Shown: positions 35,143 through 43,647 of the stretch, piece after piece
Layout of the letters: each line of letters begins with the position of its first letter
How positions within the stretch are numbered: the first letter of the stretch is position 1
NCBI GenBank assembly: GCA_018399495.1
Contig: JAGYOG010000010.1
Span: 1-64,000, forward strand
Direction: 5' to 3'
From: Sphaerochaeta sp.
GTDB lineage: Bacteria > Spirochaetota > Spirochaetia > Sphaerochaetales > Sphaerochaetaceae
Length of the DNA: 64,000 bases
Program-made: the position numbers and the translations under genes
The notes under the pieces: generated by a model
The model's input: the letters and a program-made list of their open reading frames with translations, nothing else
Told to the model about the DNA's origin: nothing
The model's database searches: none

Positions 35143-35511
35143 GCATACAACTATGTAGTATGCATCACAAATTTTCCAGCAATTTTTATATTTCTGGTGC
35201 ATTTTTTTATAGGGTAGCATCATATGCTATGGATTTATTTCACGAGAATTTCGACTAAGAACGTAGGCTGAGGTAATTTTGTAAAGGTTTACACTTAGCT
35301 TAAAGTATAGAAAAATACTGAAATACATACCAAAAGCAATATAAAAAGAAAAAAACTGTAAACGTTTACATTTTTTTATTGACAAATGGAATTTCCGATG
35401 TGAAGATACAACGAACATAGGCAATAGTGGTTGTTTATCGATGATGAAAACCTATTGTGAATATCACGCTTGCCAGGAGACGAATCCTGGAATTACTCAA
35501 AAGGAGTTTTT
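35143..35511. promoter_or_regulatory. Divergent control region with two LacI-type operators
   Basis: This 369-base gap contains no convincing gene. It holds two palindromes of the LacI type: TGTAAAGGTTTACA (35280-35293) and a perfect TGTAAACGTTTACA (35357-35370), centres 77 bases apart. The second ends 8 bases before TTGACA (35379-35384), a consensus -35 box; the -10 region near 35402-35410 (GAAGATAC) is weak. A leader hairpin CCAGGA/TCCTGG (35473-35478 with 35485-35490) precedes AAAAGGAG. The LacI-type gene at 39200 is the likely repressor. Confidence 0.75.
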
Positions 35512-36588
35512 ATGAAGAAGACTGTAGCAATTTTGTTGGTGCTGGCACTTGTCTGTACTGGTCTTTTCGCACAGGGCGGAAAAGAAGCAGCCGATGACAC
35601 GGTGAAAATCGGTGCGCTTATTAGAAATCTGAATGAACAGTTTGTTAAGGACTATGCTGACAATCTTCGCAAGATTGCAGAAGAGAACGGCGTTGAATTG
35701 AACCTGCAGGATGCACAGGGAGACGTAGCTCGTCAGCTCGACCAGCTCAACACCCTGATCACCTAGGGATACAAGTATTTTGTAGTTATTCCCCAGGACA
35801 CAAGTGTGACTGAGCAGATGGCACAAAAGATCCAAGCTGTTGGTGGTGGCGCTGCCTTCTCCAACATCCAGCCTTCTGTTGAAGCTCTGAAAGTAGGTAA
35901 GGATTTCTATTTTGCTTCCTCACCAGATTTGGTTGCCGGCCAGTACCAGGCAGAGATTGTAGACGACTACTTCACCAAATATCCTGAAAAGGCTCCTGGT
36001 AAGGTGTTGAATGTTCTGTTCTTGCAGGGACAACTTGGTCACCCCGCTCAGATCAGACGTGAAGCTGGTTTCATTGATACTCTCGAAAGCCTCGGTTATA
36101 CCGTGAACTTTGTTGCGAAGGACACTGCTGACTGGATTCCAGACAAGGCTCAGGAAAAGATGGATACCTGGCTTGCAGCACATCGTGGTAACTTCAACCT
36201 CGTGGTTGCACAGAATGATGGTATGGCCCTCGGTGCAGTTGAATCCTTGATCACCAACGGTCTGGTTGACAATGATGCCAGTGATGGCACCATCCTCAGC
36301 TTCCCTGTCATCGGTATTGATGCAACAGCTGATGCTCTAAACTCCATGGATCAGGACAAGCTGTATGCTACCGTTCTGCAGGACTCTGTTAGACAGAGCA
36401 GCACCGCATTCGAACTTGCCTATGCAATGGCCACCGAGGGTACTGCACAGGGAGTCACTGCTGGGGGTATTGAGCCCGCCAAGGAAGTCATCAGTGAAGC
36501 TCCGGCAAATGACCCAGCTGTCATTTCCCAGTGCTATCTGGTTCCTTACAAGCCGATCACCAAAGAGAATTACAAAGATTTGATGTAA
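35512..36588 (+). pseudogene. Sugar ABC transporter substrate-binding protein with in-frame TAG
   Basis: This is a Peripla_BP_4 protein of 358 codons with a signal peptide (MKKTVAILLVLALVCTGLFAQG) and a typical mature start VKIGALIRNLNEQFVKDYADN. Codon 85 is TAG (35764-35766), in the context LNTLIT-stop-GYKYFVVIPQD. Homologues usually have a Q-rich helix followed by a loop such as LITQGY, so CAG to TAG by one transition is a natural reading. The frame is otherwise intact to the end, with VAQNDGMALGA, VIGIDATADAL and a full C-terminus. It is a recent nonsense mutation, a base-call error, or a gene inactive in this strain. The permease, ATPase and regulator downstream are intact. Confidence 0.85.
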
Positions 36589-36600
36589 GACAAGATTGTT

Positions 36601-36623
36601 TCCTGCTGCCATTGGCAGCAGGA
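36601..36623 (+). terminator. Intercistronic hairpin after binding protein
   Basis: TCCTGCTGCC (36601-36610) and GGCAGCAGGA (36614-36623) form a perfect 10-bp stem with an ATT loop, 12 bases after the stop. There is no T-run. It is the positional twin of the hairpin at 16471-16500 in the rhamnose operon. Confidence 0.75.
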
Positions 36624-36669
36624 GGCACTTTATGAACGACGATTGCAAAATATGGAAAAAGGAAGACAG

Positions 36670-38172
36670 ATGGACACAACATTTGCCCTGGAAATGGAAG
36701 GGATTACCAAAACCTTCCCTGGTGTTAAAGCCCTGGATGAAGTTACTCTCCGGGTTAAACCGGGAACAGTACACGCCTTGATGGGCGAGAATGGTGCAGG
36801 CAAATCGACGTTGATGAAGTGTTTGTTCGGTATTTATCAGGAAGATAAAGGAATCATCAAACTTAATGGGAAGGAGCACCGGTTCAAGGACTCTCATGAT
36901 GCACTAAACCAGGGAGTGTCGATGATTCACCAGGAGCTCAGCAATGTTCCTGAACGCTCAGTAGCAGAGAATCTCTACCTAGGTAGGGAGCCGCTGAACA
37001 AGTTTGGTTTGATCGACCACAAGAAAATGAATGTCGATACCAGTACACTGCTCAAGGATTTGGAGATCAATGTGAAACCGCAAGTACGCATCGGTTCATT
37101 GTCAATTTCCATGCAACAGACTTGTGAGATAGCCAAAGCGGTTAGCTATAATGCCTCGGTAGTTGTCATGGATGAACCTACCAGTTCTCTTACGGACAAC
37201 GAGGTACAGCACCTGTTCAAGATTATCAACCAATTGAGGGACCAGAATGTAGCAGTTATTTACATCTCCCATAAGATGGAAGAGATTTTCGCCATCGCTG
37301 ACGAAGTGAGTGTTATGCGCGATGGTCAGATGATCGGAACCTATGATGTTGCAGAGATGACCAATGAGAAACTCATCTCTCTGATGGTTGGTCGAGATGC
37401 AACACTTCGATTCCCTGAGTTTAAGAGTAATGTGGGAGAGGTGCTCCTGAAGGTGGAGAATCTCAGTTCCCCCAATCCCAGAAGTTTCCAAGATGTTTGC
37501 TTCGAAGTGCATCGTGGAGAAATTCTTGGAATAGGAGGCCTGGTTGGGGCACAACGTACTGAGCTGATGGAAGCCATCTTCGGTGTGAGAGCAACCAGTA
37601 CAGGGAAAATCTATGTTGATAACGATGAAATTCTCAACATGACACCCAGAAAAGCCATTGACCATGGTATTGGTATGATTACCGAGGATAGAAGAGGAAG
37701 TGGCATTTTTCCCTTGATGAATATATCCAGTAATACCTCCATCGCTTCCTTGAAAGAGTATCTGAACAAGTTGCACTTGCTTAAACACAAGGAAATGAAG
37801 GAAGAGTCAGTTCGATACAACAAAGCCCTCAGGACCAAGACTCCTACAATGGAGACATTGATCCAGAACCTTTCAGGAGGTAACCAGCAGAAGGTAATCA
37901 TCAGCCGGTGGTTGATGACCTTACCCGATATCCTAATTATGGATGAGCCAACCAGGGGTATTGATGTCGGGGCAAAATATGAAATCTACCAGATTATGGG
38001 ACAGCTGGTTGAGCAGGGGAAAGCTATTATCATGGTTTCCTCAGAAATGCCGGAATTGATTGGAATGTCCCACCGTGTAATGGTTCTTTGTTCTGGGAAA
38101 TGTACAGGCGTGTTGGACAAGTCTGAATGCACCCAAGAGAATATCATGCGTCTCGCAACGAAGTTCATGTAA
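36670..38172 (+). CDS. Sugar ABC transporter ATPase (MglA/RbsA type)
   Basis: The 500-residue double ABC protein has domain 1 with GENGAGKST, LSISMQQTCEIAKA (signature region) and VVMDEPTSSL; domain 2 has GGLVGAQRTE (degenerate Walker A), LSGGNQQKV and LIMDEPTRGIDVG. Degeneracy of the second Walker A is normal in this family. I chose the ATG at 36670, preceded by AAAGGAAG, rather than the TTG at 36643 that opens the frame. The operon lacks a second permease, which fits galactose/ribose-type systems rather than rhamnose-type ones. Confidence 0.9.
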   Translation: MDTTFALEMEGITKTFPGVKALDEVTLRVKPGTVHALMGENGAGKSTLMKCLFGIYQEDKGIIKLNGKEHRFKDSHDALNQGVSMIHQELSNVPERSVAENLYLGREPLNKFGLIDHKKMNVDTSTLLKDLEINVKPQVRIGSLSISMQQTCEIAKAVSYNASVVVMDEPTSSLTDNEVQHLFKIINQLRDQNVAVIYISHKMEEIFAIADEVSVMRDGQMIGTYDVAEMTNEKLISLMVGRDATLRFPEFKSNVGEVLLKVENLSSPNPRSFQDVCFEVHRGEILGIGGLVGAQRTELMEAIFGVRATSTGKIYVDNDEILNMTPRKAIDHGIGMITEDRRGSGIFPLMNISSNTSIASLKEYLNKLHLLKHKEMKEESVRYNKALRTKTPTMETLIQNLSGGNQQKVIISRWLMTLPDILIMDEPTRGIDVGAKYEIYQIMGQLVEQGKAIIMVSSEMPELIGMSHRVMVLCSGKCTGVLDKSECTQENIMRLATKFM

Positions 38173-38194
38173 GAGAGAGGGAGAAAAACCTACA

Positions 38195-39187
38195 ATGGAA
38201 ATGAAAAAACTACTTAACGACAGCAAAAAAGTTGCCACACAATATACAACTTGGGTCACCTTTGTTGGATTGCTGCTATTGCTCTCCATTCTGACCAACG
38301 GTCAGGCGCTTCGATGGAGCAGTATCAGGAACCTCTTGATTGCAGAATCGGTCAGATCCTTCGCTGCATTGGGTGTTGGTATGATCATCATCACCAAAGG
38401 AATCGACCTGTCCATCGGATATGTGGTTTGCTTGACCGCAAGTGTCGCTGCTTCCTTTGCGCAGAATCCGGATTATAGTTCTGCTATTTATGCAGGCCAA
38501 AGTTTTCCTCTGATCGTTCCCATTATAGCTGCAGTCGCAGCCGGCGGTCTGTTTGGTCTCTTCAACGGCTACTTGATCGCGTATGGAAAACTACCTCCAT
38601 TCATCGCAACGCTTGGTTCAATGTCAATTGCAAAAGGTTTACAGCTCATCTACACCAGAGCCGCTGTTGTTGGTTCACTGAACCAGAACTTCAAGAACAT
38701 CAGTCAGGGAAGCGTAGGGCCTGTTCCTAATCTTATCATTTACGTAGCGATTGTTGCTTTCATCGTCTGGGTGCTGCTCAAGCATACCCGTCAGGGCACG
38801 CACTTTTATGCTATCGGTGGTAATGCGCAGGCAGCTCGGGTAAGCGGAATCAATGTAGAACGTGACTTGATGATGGTCTACTTCTATGCAGGATTACTCT
38901 ATGGTACAGCTGGTACACTTCTAGCCAGTCGTCTTGGTCTTGCAAACTCTCTTACTGCAAACGGTATGGAGTTGGATGCTATTGCTGCAGTCACCGTTGG
39001 TGGAGTTTCCCAGAATGGTGGTGTTGGTAGGGTCAGTGGTATGATGGTTGGTGTTTTCACTATGGGCTTGATTAACTACGGAATGTCCTTCTTGGGTGTA
39101 GACAGCTACTACCAACAATTGGTAAAAGGCTTTATCATTATTGTTGCGGTCTACTTCGACATGAAGAAATATGCACGCCGCGCATAG
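38195..39187 (+). CDS. Sugar ABC transporter permease (MglC/RbsC type)
   Basis: The 330-residue inner-membrane permease has family landmarks TKGIDLSIGYVVCLTASVAAS, GLFNGYLIAYGKLPPFIATLGS and YAIGGNAQAARVSGI, and nine to ten hydrophobic spans. It would act as a homodimer with the preceding ATPase. AGAGGGAG lies upstream of the ATG. Twelve bases separate it from the LacI-type gene. Confidence 0.9.
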   Translation: MEMKKLLNDSKKVATQYTTWVTFVGLLLLLSILTNGQALRWSSIRNLLIAESVRSFAALGVGMIIITKGIDLSIGYVVCLTASVAASFAQNPDYSSAIYAGQSFPLIVPIIAAVAAGGLFGLFNGYLIAYGKLPPFIATLGSMSIAKGLQLIYTRAAVVGSLNQNFKNISQGSVGPVPNLIIYVAIVAFIVWVLLKHTRQGTHFYAIGGNAQAARVSGINVERDLMMVYFYAGLLYGTAGTLLASRLGLANSLTANGMELDAIAAVTVGGVSQNGGVGRVSGMMVGVFTMGLINYGMSFLGVDSYYQQLVKGFIIIVAVYFDMKKYARRA

Positions 39188-39199
39188 GAAGGTTGATAC

Positions 39200-40285
39200 A
39201 TGGGCAAACGAGATGCCGCAACAATCAAGGATGTCGCGAATCTAGCAGGCGTCTCCATTGCCACTGTCAGTAGAGTTCTGAATAATCTTGGGGTGGTGAA
39301 TTCTGAAACAGAAAGGAAGGTGCTTTCAGCCGTAAATATGCTGCACTATCAGCGTAATGCAGTTGCACGTTCCTTGAAACTCAGAGTAACCAAGAGTATC
39401 GGGATCATCATCCCTGAGATTTCGAATACTTTCTTTACGGAAATTGTCGAGCAACTGGAGAAGTTGCTTGGACCGCTTGGATATGCATTGTTGCTCTGCA
39501 ACTCAGAGAACTCGGTGCAGGAAGAGAAGCGTAAGCTTGCATTCCTGCTTGAACGTAATGTTGATGCGCTCTTCGTAATTCCTGTCAGTGATGTGGGGGC
39601 TCATTTTACTTCCCCAGCACTCTCAAACATTCCATTGGTCATGCTTGACCGAAAAATTGATGGGTTGCGTTGTGATGTGGTGCTAACAGACAACCGTAAA
39701 AGTGCATACAATGTGACCTGTGCTCTAATCAGGGAAGGGAAAACCAATATTGGATTCCTTGGTGGGGATAACCATGTACACACCTCGATTGAACGTCTGC
39801 ATGGATTTTTAGATGCAATGCATGCACATCAGCTTGATGTTGATCCTGATTTTATTCTGCTTGGGGGAATGACCCAGACGGCTGGATACATTCTTATGCA
39901 AAAAGCTTTGACGATGCCGAAATGTCCTGATACATTCTTCGTGGTAAATGACATGGTGCATATTGGGGCAACGAGCTATCTGATGAGCAAAGCCTCCAAG
40001 GAAATCCGCTCAAAGGTGGTGTTCTCCACGTTTGACTATCTTTACTATGCACCACTGCTTAAGTTTTGCCATTATGCAGTTGCACAGCCGCTTGACCAAA
40101 TGGGCGAAGCAGCTGCCCAACTTTTAATTCGTCGTCTTGATGGTGATCTTGAAGGATTTCCTTCGACCATCGTCATTGAACCAACCATCTGTGTTATGGA
40201 AGACAACGGTGGGGTGGTGACCGATGAAAAGTCAAAAGTGGCTTTCAACGAGCACTCCCCACGATTTAATAGAGTCTTTAGCTAG
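39200..40285 (+). CDS. LacI-family transcriptional regulator
   Basis: The 361-residue repressor has an N-terminal helix-turn-helix and hinge (TIKDVANLAGVSIATVSRVLNN at residues 8-29, then hinge helix NAVARSLKL) and a periplasmic-binding-protein-like sensor domain (IGIIIPEISNTFF, VIPVSD, VMLDRKIDG, IGFLGGDNHV). It closes the second sugar ABC operon and very probably binds the two TGTAAA..TTTACA sites upstream of that operon. A one-mismatch site between fucI and fucU suggests L-fucose or a related sugar as the regulon theme. Its stop overlaps the convergent MDR gene by 8 bases. Confidence 0.88.
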   Translation: MGKRDAATIKDVANLAGVSIATVSRVLNNLGVVNSETERKVLSAVNMLHYQRNAVARSLKLRVTKSIGIIIPEISNTFFTEIVEQLEKLLGPLGYALLLCNSENSVQEEKRKLAFLLERNVDALFVIPVSDVGAHFTSPALSNIPLVMLDRKIDGLRCDVVLTDNRKSAYNVTCALIREGKTNIGFLGGDNHVHTSIERLHGFLDAMHAHQLDVDPDFILLGGMTQTAGYILMQKALTMPKCPDTFFVVNDMVHIGATSYLMSKASKEIRSKVVFSTFDYLYYAPLLKFCHYAVAQPLDQMGEAAAQLLIRRLDGDLEGFPSTIVIEPTICVMEDNGGVVTDEKSKVAFNEHSPRFNRVFS

Positions 40286-41345
40286 GAAGCTCTTCGTCGA
40301 AACAAACAGCTACCTTCCCACAAGCACCGCTTGCCATCAAGGCATATGCTTCATCAGCTTTCTCCAGTGGGAAACGGTGTGTGATGAGCTCATCTGGGTG
40401 TATATTCCAACGAACCAAATGTTCTACCAGATCTTCCATCTTCCAGATACTGGTTACCCAGCTTCCATATATGGTTTTTTGGTCATGGAGCATGTCTTCG
40501 CTTGGATTGAAGTGTACCGTGCCACCCTCTCCTACAAGTGCAATCTTGCCCCATTTACGTGTTGCCCTGATTGCTGTAGCACGTCCGGCATCACTCGCTG
40601 AGCAATCGAAAGCGCGTTCAACACCATGTCCCCCAGTAAGTGCCTTGACTTGTGCCACATTGTCTTCTGCAGGGGTGAATACATGGTCTACAAGGCCAAG
40701 CTTCTTCGCAAGTTCTATACGGGCACTCTGGGATTCAATACCGATGAGTTTGTTTGCTCCCATTGCCTTTGCAAGCATCAAGGCAGCCAGTCCTACTGGA
40801 CCAAGGCCAACAACCAGTACAGCATCGTTTCCACTTACCCCGACTTTCTCGATGGCTTCATAAACCGTACCAAAGCCGCAAGCTACCTGTGCACCATCTG
40901 CATAGGTTAGTTCATCTGGAAGGTAAACAAGATCTTTCTCATCGCAGAGGATGTACTCTGCCATGCCGCCATCTCGTTGCCAACCATATGCAGCTCTCTT
41001 TTCACTGGTACAGCTAATCATATAACCCTGACGACATTCATGACAGACCCCGCATCCACTGATGTGGTACACAACTACACGATCCCCTTTCTTGAAACGC
41101 TTCAGGCCTTCCCCTTCTTCAACAATCTGGCCACAAGGCTCGTGTCCTGCAATGACGTTCTGGTATCCTTCAGGCCCTTTCCCGAGGTGTTCCCGGTAAA
41201 TGGCCCTGATATCACTACCACATATGGTACTGCACTTGGTCTTAACCAATACCTGCCCATAACCCGGCTTGGGGATCTCAAATTCACCGAATGCAACTGT
41301 GCTGTTTCCTGGAAGCTTTGCTCCCTTCATCATCTTTTTTTCCAT
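40278..41345 (-). CDS. Zinc-dependent MDR alcohol/polyol dehydrogenase
   Basis: The 355-residue enzyme has both zinc sites: catalytic (CSTICGSD, GHEPCGQIVEEGEG) and structural (four Cys in CGVCHECRQGYMISC). The Rossmann motif VVGLGPVGLAALMLA follows. This pattern fits sorbitol, threonine or similar secondary alcohol dehydrogenases using NAD. AAAGGAGG precedes the ATG at 41345, which shares one base with the stop of the upstream aldo-keto reductase gene, so the two are translationally coupled. Together they could oxidise and reduce a polyol/sugar pair. Confidence 0.85.
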   Translation of the reverse strand: MEKKMMKGAKLPGNSTVAFGEFEIPKPGYGQVLVKTKCSTICGSDIRAIYREHLGKGPEGYQNVIAGHEPCGQIVEEGEGLKRFKKGDRVVVYHISGCGVCHECRQGYMISCTSEKRAAYGWQRDGGMAEYILCDEKDLVYLPDELTYADGAQVACGFGTVYEAIEKVGVSGNDAVLVVGLGPVGLAALMLAKAMGANKLIGIESQSARIELAKKLGLVDHVFTPAEDNVAQVKALTGGHGVERAFDCSASDAGRATAIRATRKWGKIALVGEGGTVHFNPSEDMLHDQKTIYGSWVTSIWKMEDLVEHLVRWNIHPDELITHRFPLEKADEAYALMASGACGKVAVCFDEELPS

Positions 41346-42355
41346 CAGTTTCCTCCTTTACGATATCTTTCTGGGCAGGGGATGGTTCCATCCTCGTCCC
41401 ATAAGTCGTGCCAAGATTCGGCTCCCTCCCAGAGGAAGACTTGTCCCTTGATCAAACGGTTATTGCAATCTGCATCTCTGAGGGTGAGTACCTCATCCTC
41501 AGTGAGAGGATCAGAAAGCACGCTCTCCAGATTGCTCTTCAAATTTCTTTCCTTTGTGGACTGAGGAATGGGTACCACAGCATTGGCCTGGGCCCACTTC
41601 AGGCAGATGGCTGCAGGGTGGCAGTTGTGCTTCTGGGCAATCTTGACCACCAGTGGATGTTGCATGTCGATGACATCATCCGGCGTTGTATCTCTTTCAG
41701 GTCTGTTTGGAGATCCCAAGGGGCTGTATCCAATAGGTATGATGCCCTCCTGCTTGATATACGAGAGCAACTCGGGTTGCTGGAAGCAGGGATGGAGCTC
41801 CATCTCGTTGACGGTCGGTCTAATCGAACAAGAGGCAAGCAATAATTCCATTTTTGCTTTTGTCATATTGCTGGTGCCAATATGCCGGACAAGACCCATG
41901 GACACAAGTTCCTCCATGGCAGACCAGGTTTCCATGAATTCCTCATGGATGTAAGGTCTTGCATCAGGGTTGCGACTGGTTACATCACAGTGTGGTGGGT
42001 GAAAGTTCGGAAACGGCCAGTGCACGAGATAGAGGTCAAGATAGTCCAGCTGTAAGTCTTTGAGTGACTGTTTCGCTGAAGCGATGACTTGCTCCCTTCC
42101 ATGGGAATCATTCCATACCTTGCTTGTGATCCAGAGCTCTTCGCGCTTGATTCCACAGGTTTTCAAGACTTCTCCAATCTCTTTCTCATTGTTGTATACG
42201 CTGGCGCAATCAATGTTTCGGTATCCTATCTGCAAGGCTGTTCGCACTGCTTCGGCCATCTGGCTACTGGAAATGTGGTCAGAACCAAACGTTCCCACTC
42301 CGATGATGGGCATTTCTGCTTTGGTACTTGCAATAGTTCGTGTAGGTAGTTGCAT
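41345..42355 (-). CDS. Aldo/keto reductase
   Basis: The 336-residue NADPH-type reductase has the AKR barrel signatures GYRNIDCASVYNNEKEIG (catalytic Asp and Tyr), LWITSKVWND (catalytic Lys) and LYLVHWPFP (catalytic His), IGTSNM, and a C-terminal cofactor block IPQSTKERNLKSNL. Family members reduce aldoses, 2,5-diketogluconate and methylglyoxal-like aldehydes. AGGAGG precedes the ATG. It is divergent from the XylR-like regulator with 94 bases between them, so that regulator is its likely controller. Confidence 0.88.
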   Translation of the reverse strand: MQLPTRTIASTKAEMPIIGVGTFGSDHISSSQMAEAVRTALQIGYRNIDCASVYNNEKEIGEVLKTCGIKREELWITSKVWNDSHGREQVIASAKQSLKDLQLDYLDLYLVHWPFPNFHPPHCDVTSRNPDARPYIHEEFMETWSAMEELVSMGLVRHIGTSNMTKAKMELLLASCSIRPTVNEMELHPCFQQPELLSYIKQEGIIPIGYSPLGSPNRPERDTTPDDVIDMQHPLVVKIAQKHNCHPAAICLKWAQANAVVPIPQSTKERNLKSNLESVLSDPLTEDEVLTLRDADCNNRLIKGQVFLWEGAESWHDLWDEDGTIPCPERYRKGGN

Positions 42356-42397
42356 GATACTCCTCCTAATATGTACACCCTATCCTGTTTCCACAAG

Positions 42398-42444
42398 TTG
42401 GCAATGCTTGATATGCGAAAAGATACTATCAAAATGCGCATTTT
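42398..42444 (+). promoter_or_regulatory. Promoter and palindrome between AKR and regulator genes
   Basis: TTGGCA and GATACT, 18 bases apart, form a plausible promoter for the regulator. A perfect 14-base palindrome AAAATGCGCATTTT (42431-42444) covers the expected start of transcription. It is a candidate autoregulatory operator. Confidence 0.45.
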
Positions 42445-42449
42445 CTGAT

Positions 42450-43598
42450 ATGATGGAGACAATGAAACAGATAGGGTTAAAACTACGGTTCCAAGACGGC
42501 TATGACATGGCGGTTGCAAATGGAGTAGTGCAGTATGCACGTACAAAGTTCGATTGGCAGGTACGTGGGCAAGGCCCTTGGTTTTTTTCCCTCGACAAGG
42601 ATGCACTCCTCTCCTGTGATGCCTTGATCGCCCGAATTGAGGATGATGAGGATGCACGGTTTTGTGCTTCGCTCGGTATACCTGTGGTCGATATTGCTGG
42701 GGCTACCTCTCTGAAGCTTTTTAGCCAAGTCAGAAATGATGATTACCAGACCGGGGTAAGTGCCGGGGTGTACTTGAAAAAGTTGGGGAGCCAGAATCTT
42801 GCTTGGTGTGGTGTAGAACAGGTGCACTGGGCACGTGAGCGATTTATTGGCTTTTGTAGTGCTACATCCTCCATCCCTGAAATGATGCCGAATTTTTTCC
42901 GTTCACTCTCCTGGTGGAGGCATCTCTATGATTCAGATGCAGAACTGGAAGCGTGGCTGACCGATCTTCCCAAACCCTGTAGCGTATTCTGTTGCAACGA
43001 CCTTTCTGCAATGAAGGTTGAACTTGTATGCCAACGATTGGGTATAGCAATACCTGAGGAGATTATGGTGTTGGGTGTGGATAATGAAACCTTGCTCTGT
43101 GAGCTTGCCAGTCCTTCCATCTCAAGCATCCAGCCTGATTGTGAGACAATCGGGTACCAAGCTTCGGTCATGCTCGACTCGCTGCTCAATGATGAAACAA
43201 GCGGGGTGCATATACGCCGTATAGCTCCAGGGCCTGTGAGGGAGCGGGAGAGCACTCGTTTGATTTTCTGTGAGGATGAGCATGTAGCGAAGGCGATGCA
43301 ATTGATCAAAGCAGAGGCAACAGGTGGGTTGCAGGCAAGTGAGGTGGCTCGTCAGGCTGCAATCTGTAGACGTTCATTGGAAATGCGTTTTCGATCCATA
43401 CGCGGGGTCACCATCTGGGAGGAAATTACTGCAGAGAAACTCTCAAGGGCTGCCTTGTTGCTCTCTCACTCAAAGGATAGTATTGCTAGTATTGCCCAGC
43501 AATGTGGTTTTTCCTCAATTCACAGGTTTTACAGTCTATTCAAACGTCACCATCAAATGACTCCCCAACAGTACCGTGAGAAAAAGCTCAGAATATAA
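42450..43598 (+). CDS. XylR-like regulator (periplasmic-binding-like sensor plus AraC DNA-binding domain)
   Basis: The protein of about 382 residues resembles E. coli XylR: an N-terminal LacI/GalR-type sensor (MAVANGVVQYAR, VVDIAGATS, SVFCCNDLSAMKVELVCQRLGI, VLGVDNETLLCELASPSISSI) and a C-terminal AraC-type double helix-turn-helix (ASEVARQAAICRRSLEMRFRS, then ASIAQQCGFSSIHRFYSLFKRHH). The frame is open back to 42060 inside the antisense AKR gene. Likely starts are 42450, 42453 or 42462; no clean ribosome binding site decides. It probably controls the divergent AKR-MDR pair and perhaps the downstream aldolase. Confidence 0.83.
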   Translation: MMETMKQIGLKLRFQDGYDMAVANGVVQYARTKFDWQVRGQGPWFFSLDKDALLSCDALIARIEDDEDARFCASLGIPVVDIAGATSLKLFSQVRNDDYQTGVSAGVYLKKLGSQNLAWCGVEQVHWARERFIGFCSATSSIPEMMPNFFRSLSWWRHLYDSDAELEAWLTDLPKPCSVFCCNDLSAMKVELVCQRLGIAIPEEIMVLGVDNETLLCELASPSISSIQPDCETIGYQASVMLDSLLNDETSGVHIRRIAPGPVRERESTRLIFCEDEHVAKAMQLIKAEATGGLQASEVARQAAICRRSLEMRFRSIRGVTIWEEITAEKLSRAALLLSHSKDSIASIAQQCGFSSIHRFYSLFKRHHQMTPQQYREKKLRI

Positions 43599-43647
43599 GC
43601 TTTCACATTACTGCGTTTTTATGGCATGATGGAGAACGAGGTACAGT

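Noticed and set aside
35143-35511. Small RNA or tRNA in the SNF2-sugar ABC gap
   Set aside because: No cloverleaf or terminator hairpin with T-run was found; the visible palindromes are better explained as operators.
35764-35766. TAG read as a recoded sense codon (pyrrolysine or suppressor tRNA)
   Set aside because: Several intact genes here end in TAG (for example at 19040, 21258, 22608 and 40285) with no extension pattern, and no recoding element or pyl-like gene is visible.
42060-42449. N-terminal extension of the XylR-like regulator
   Set aside because: It overlaps the coding region of the divergent aldo-keto reductase and covers the intergenic promoter; the XylR-like fold begins at about 42450.
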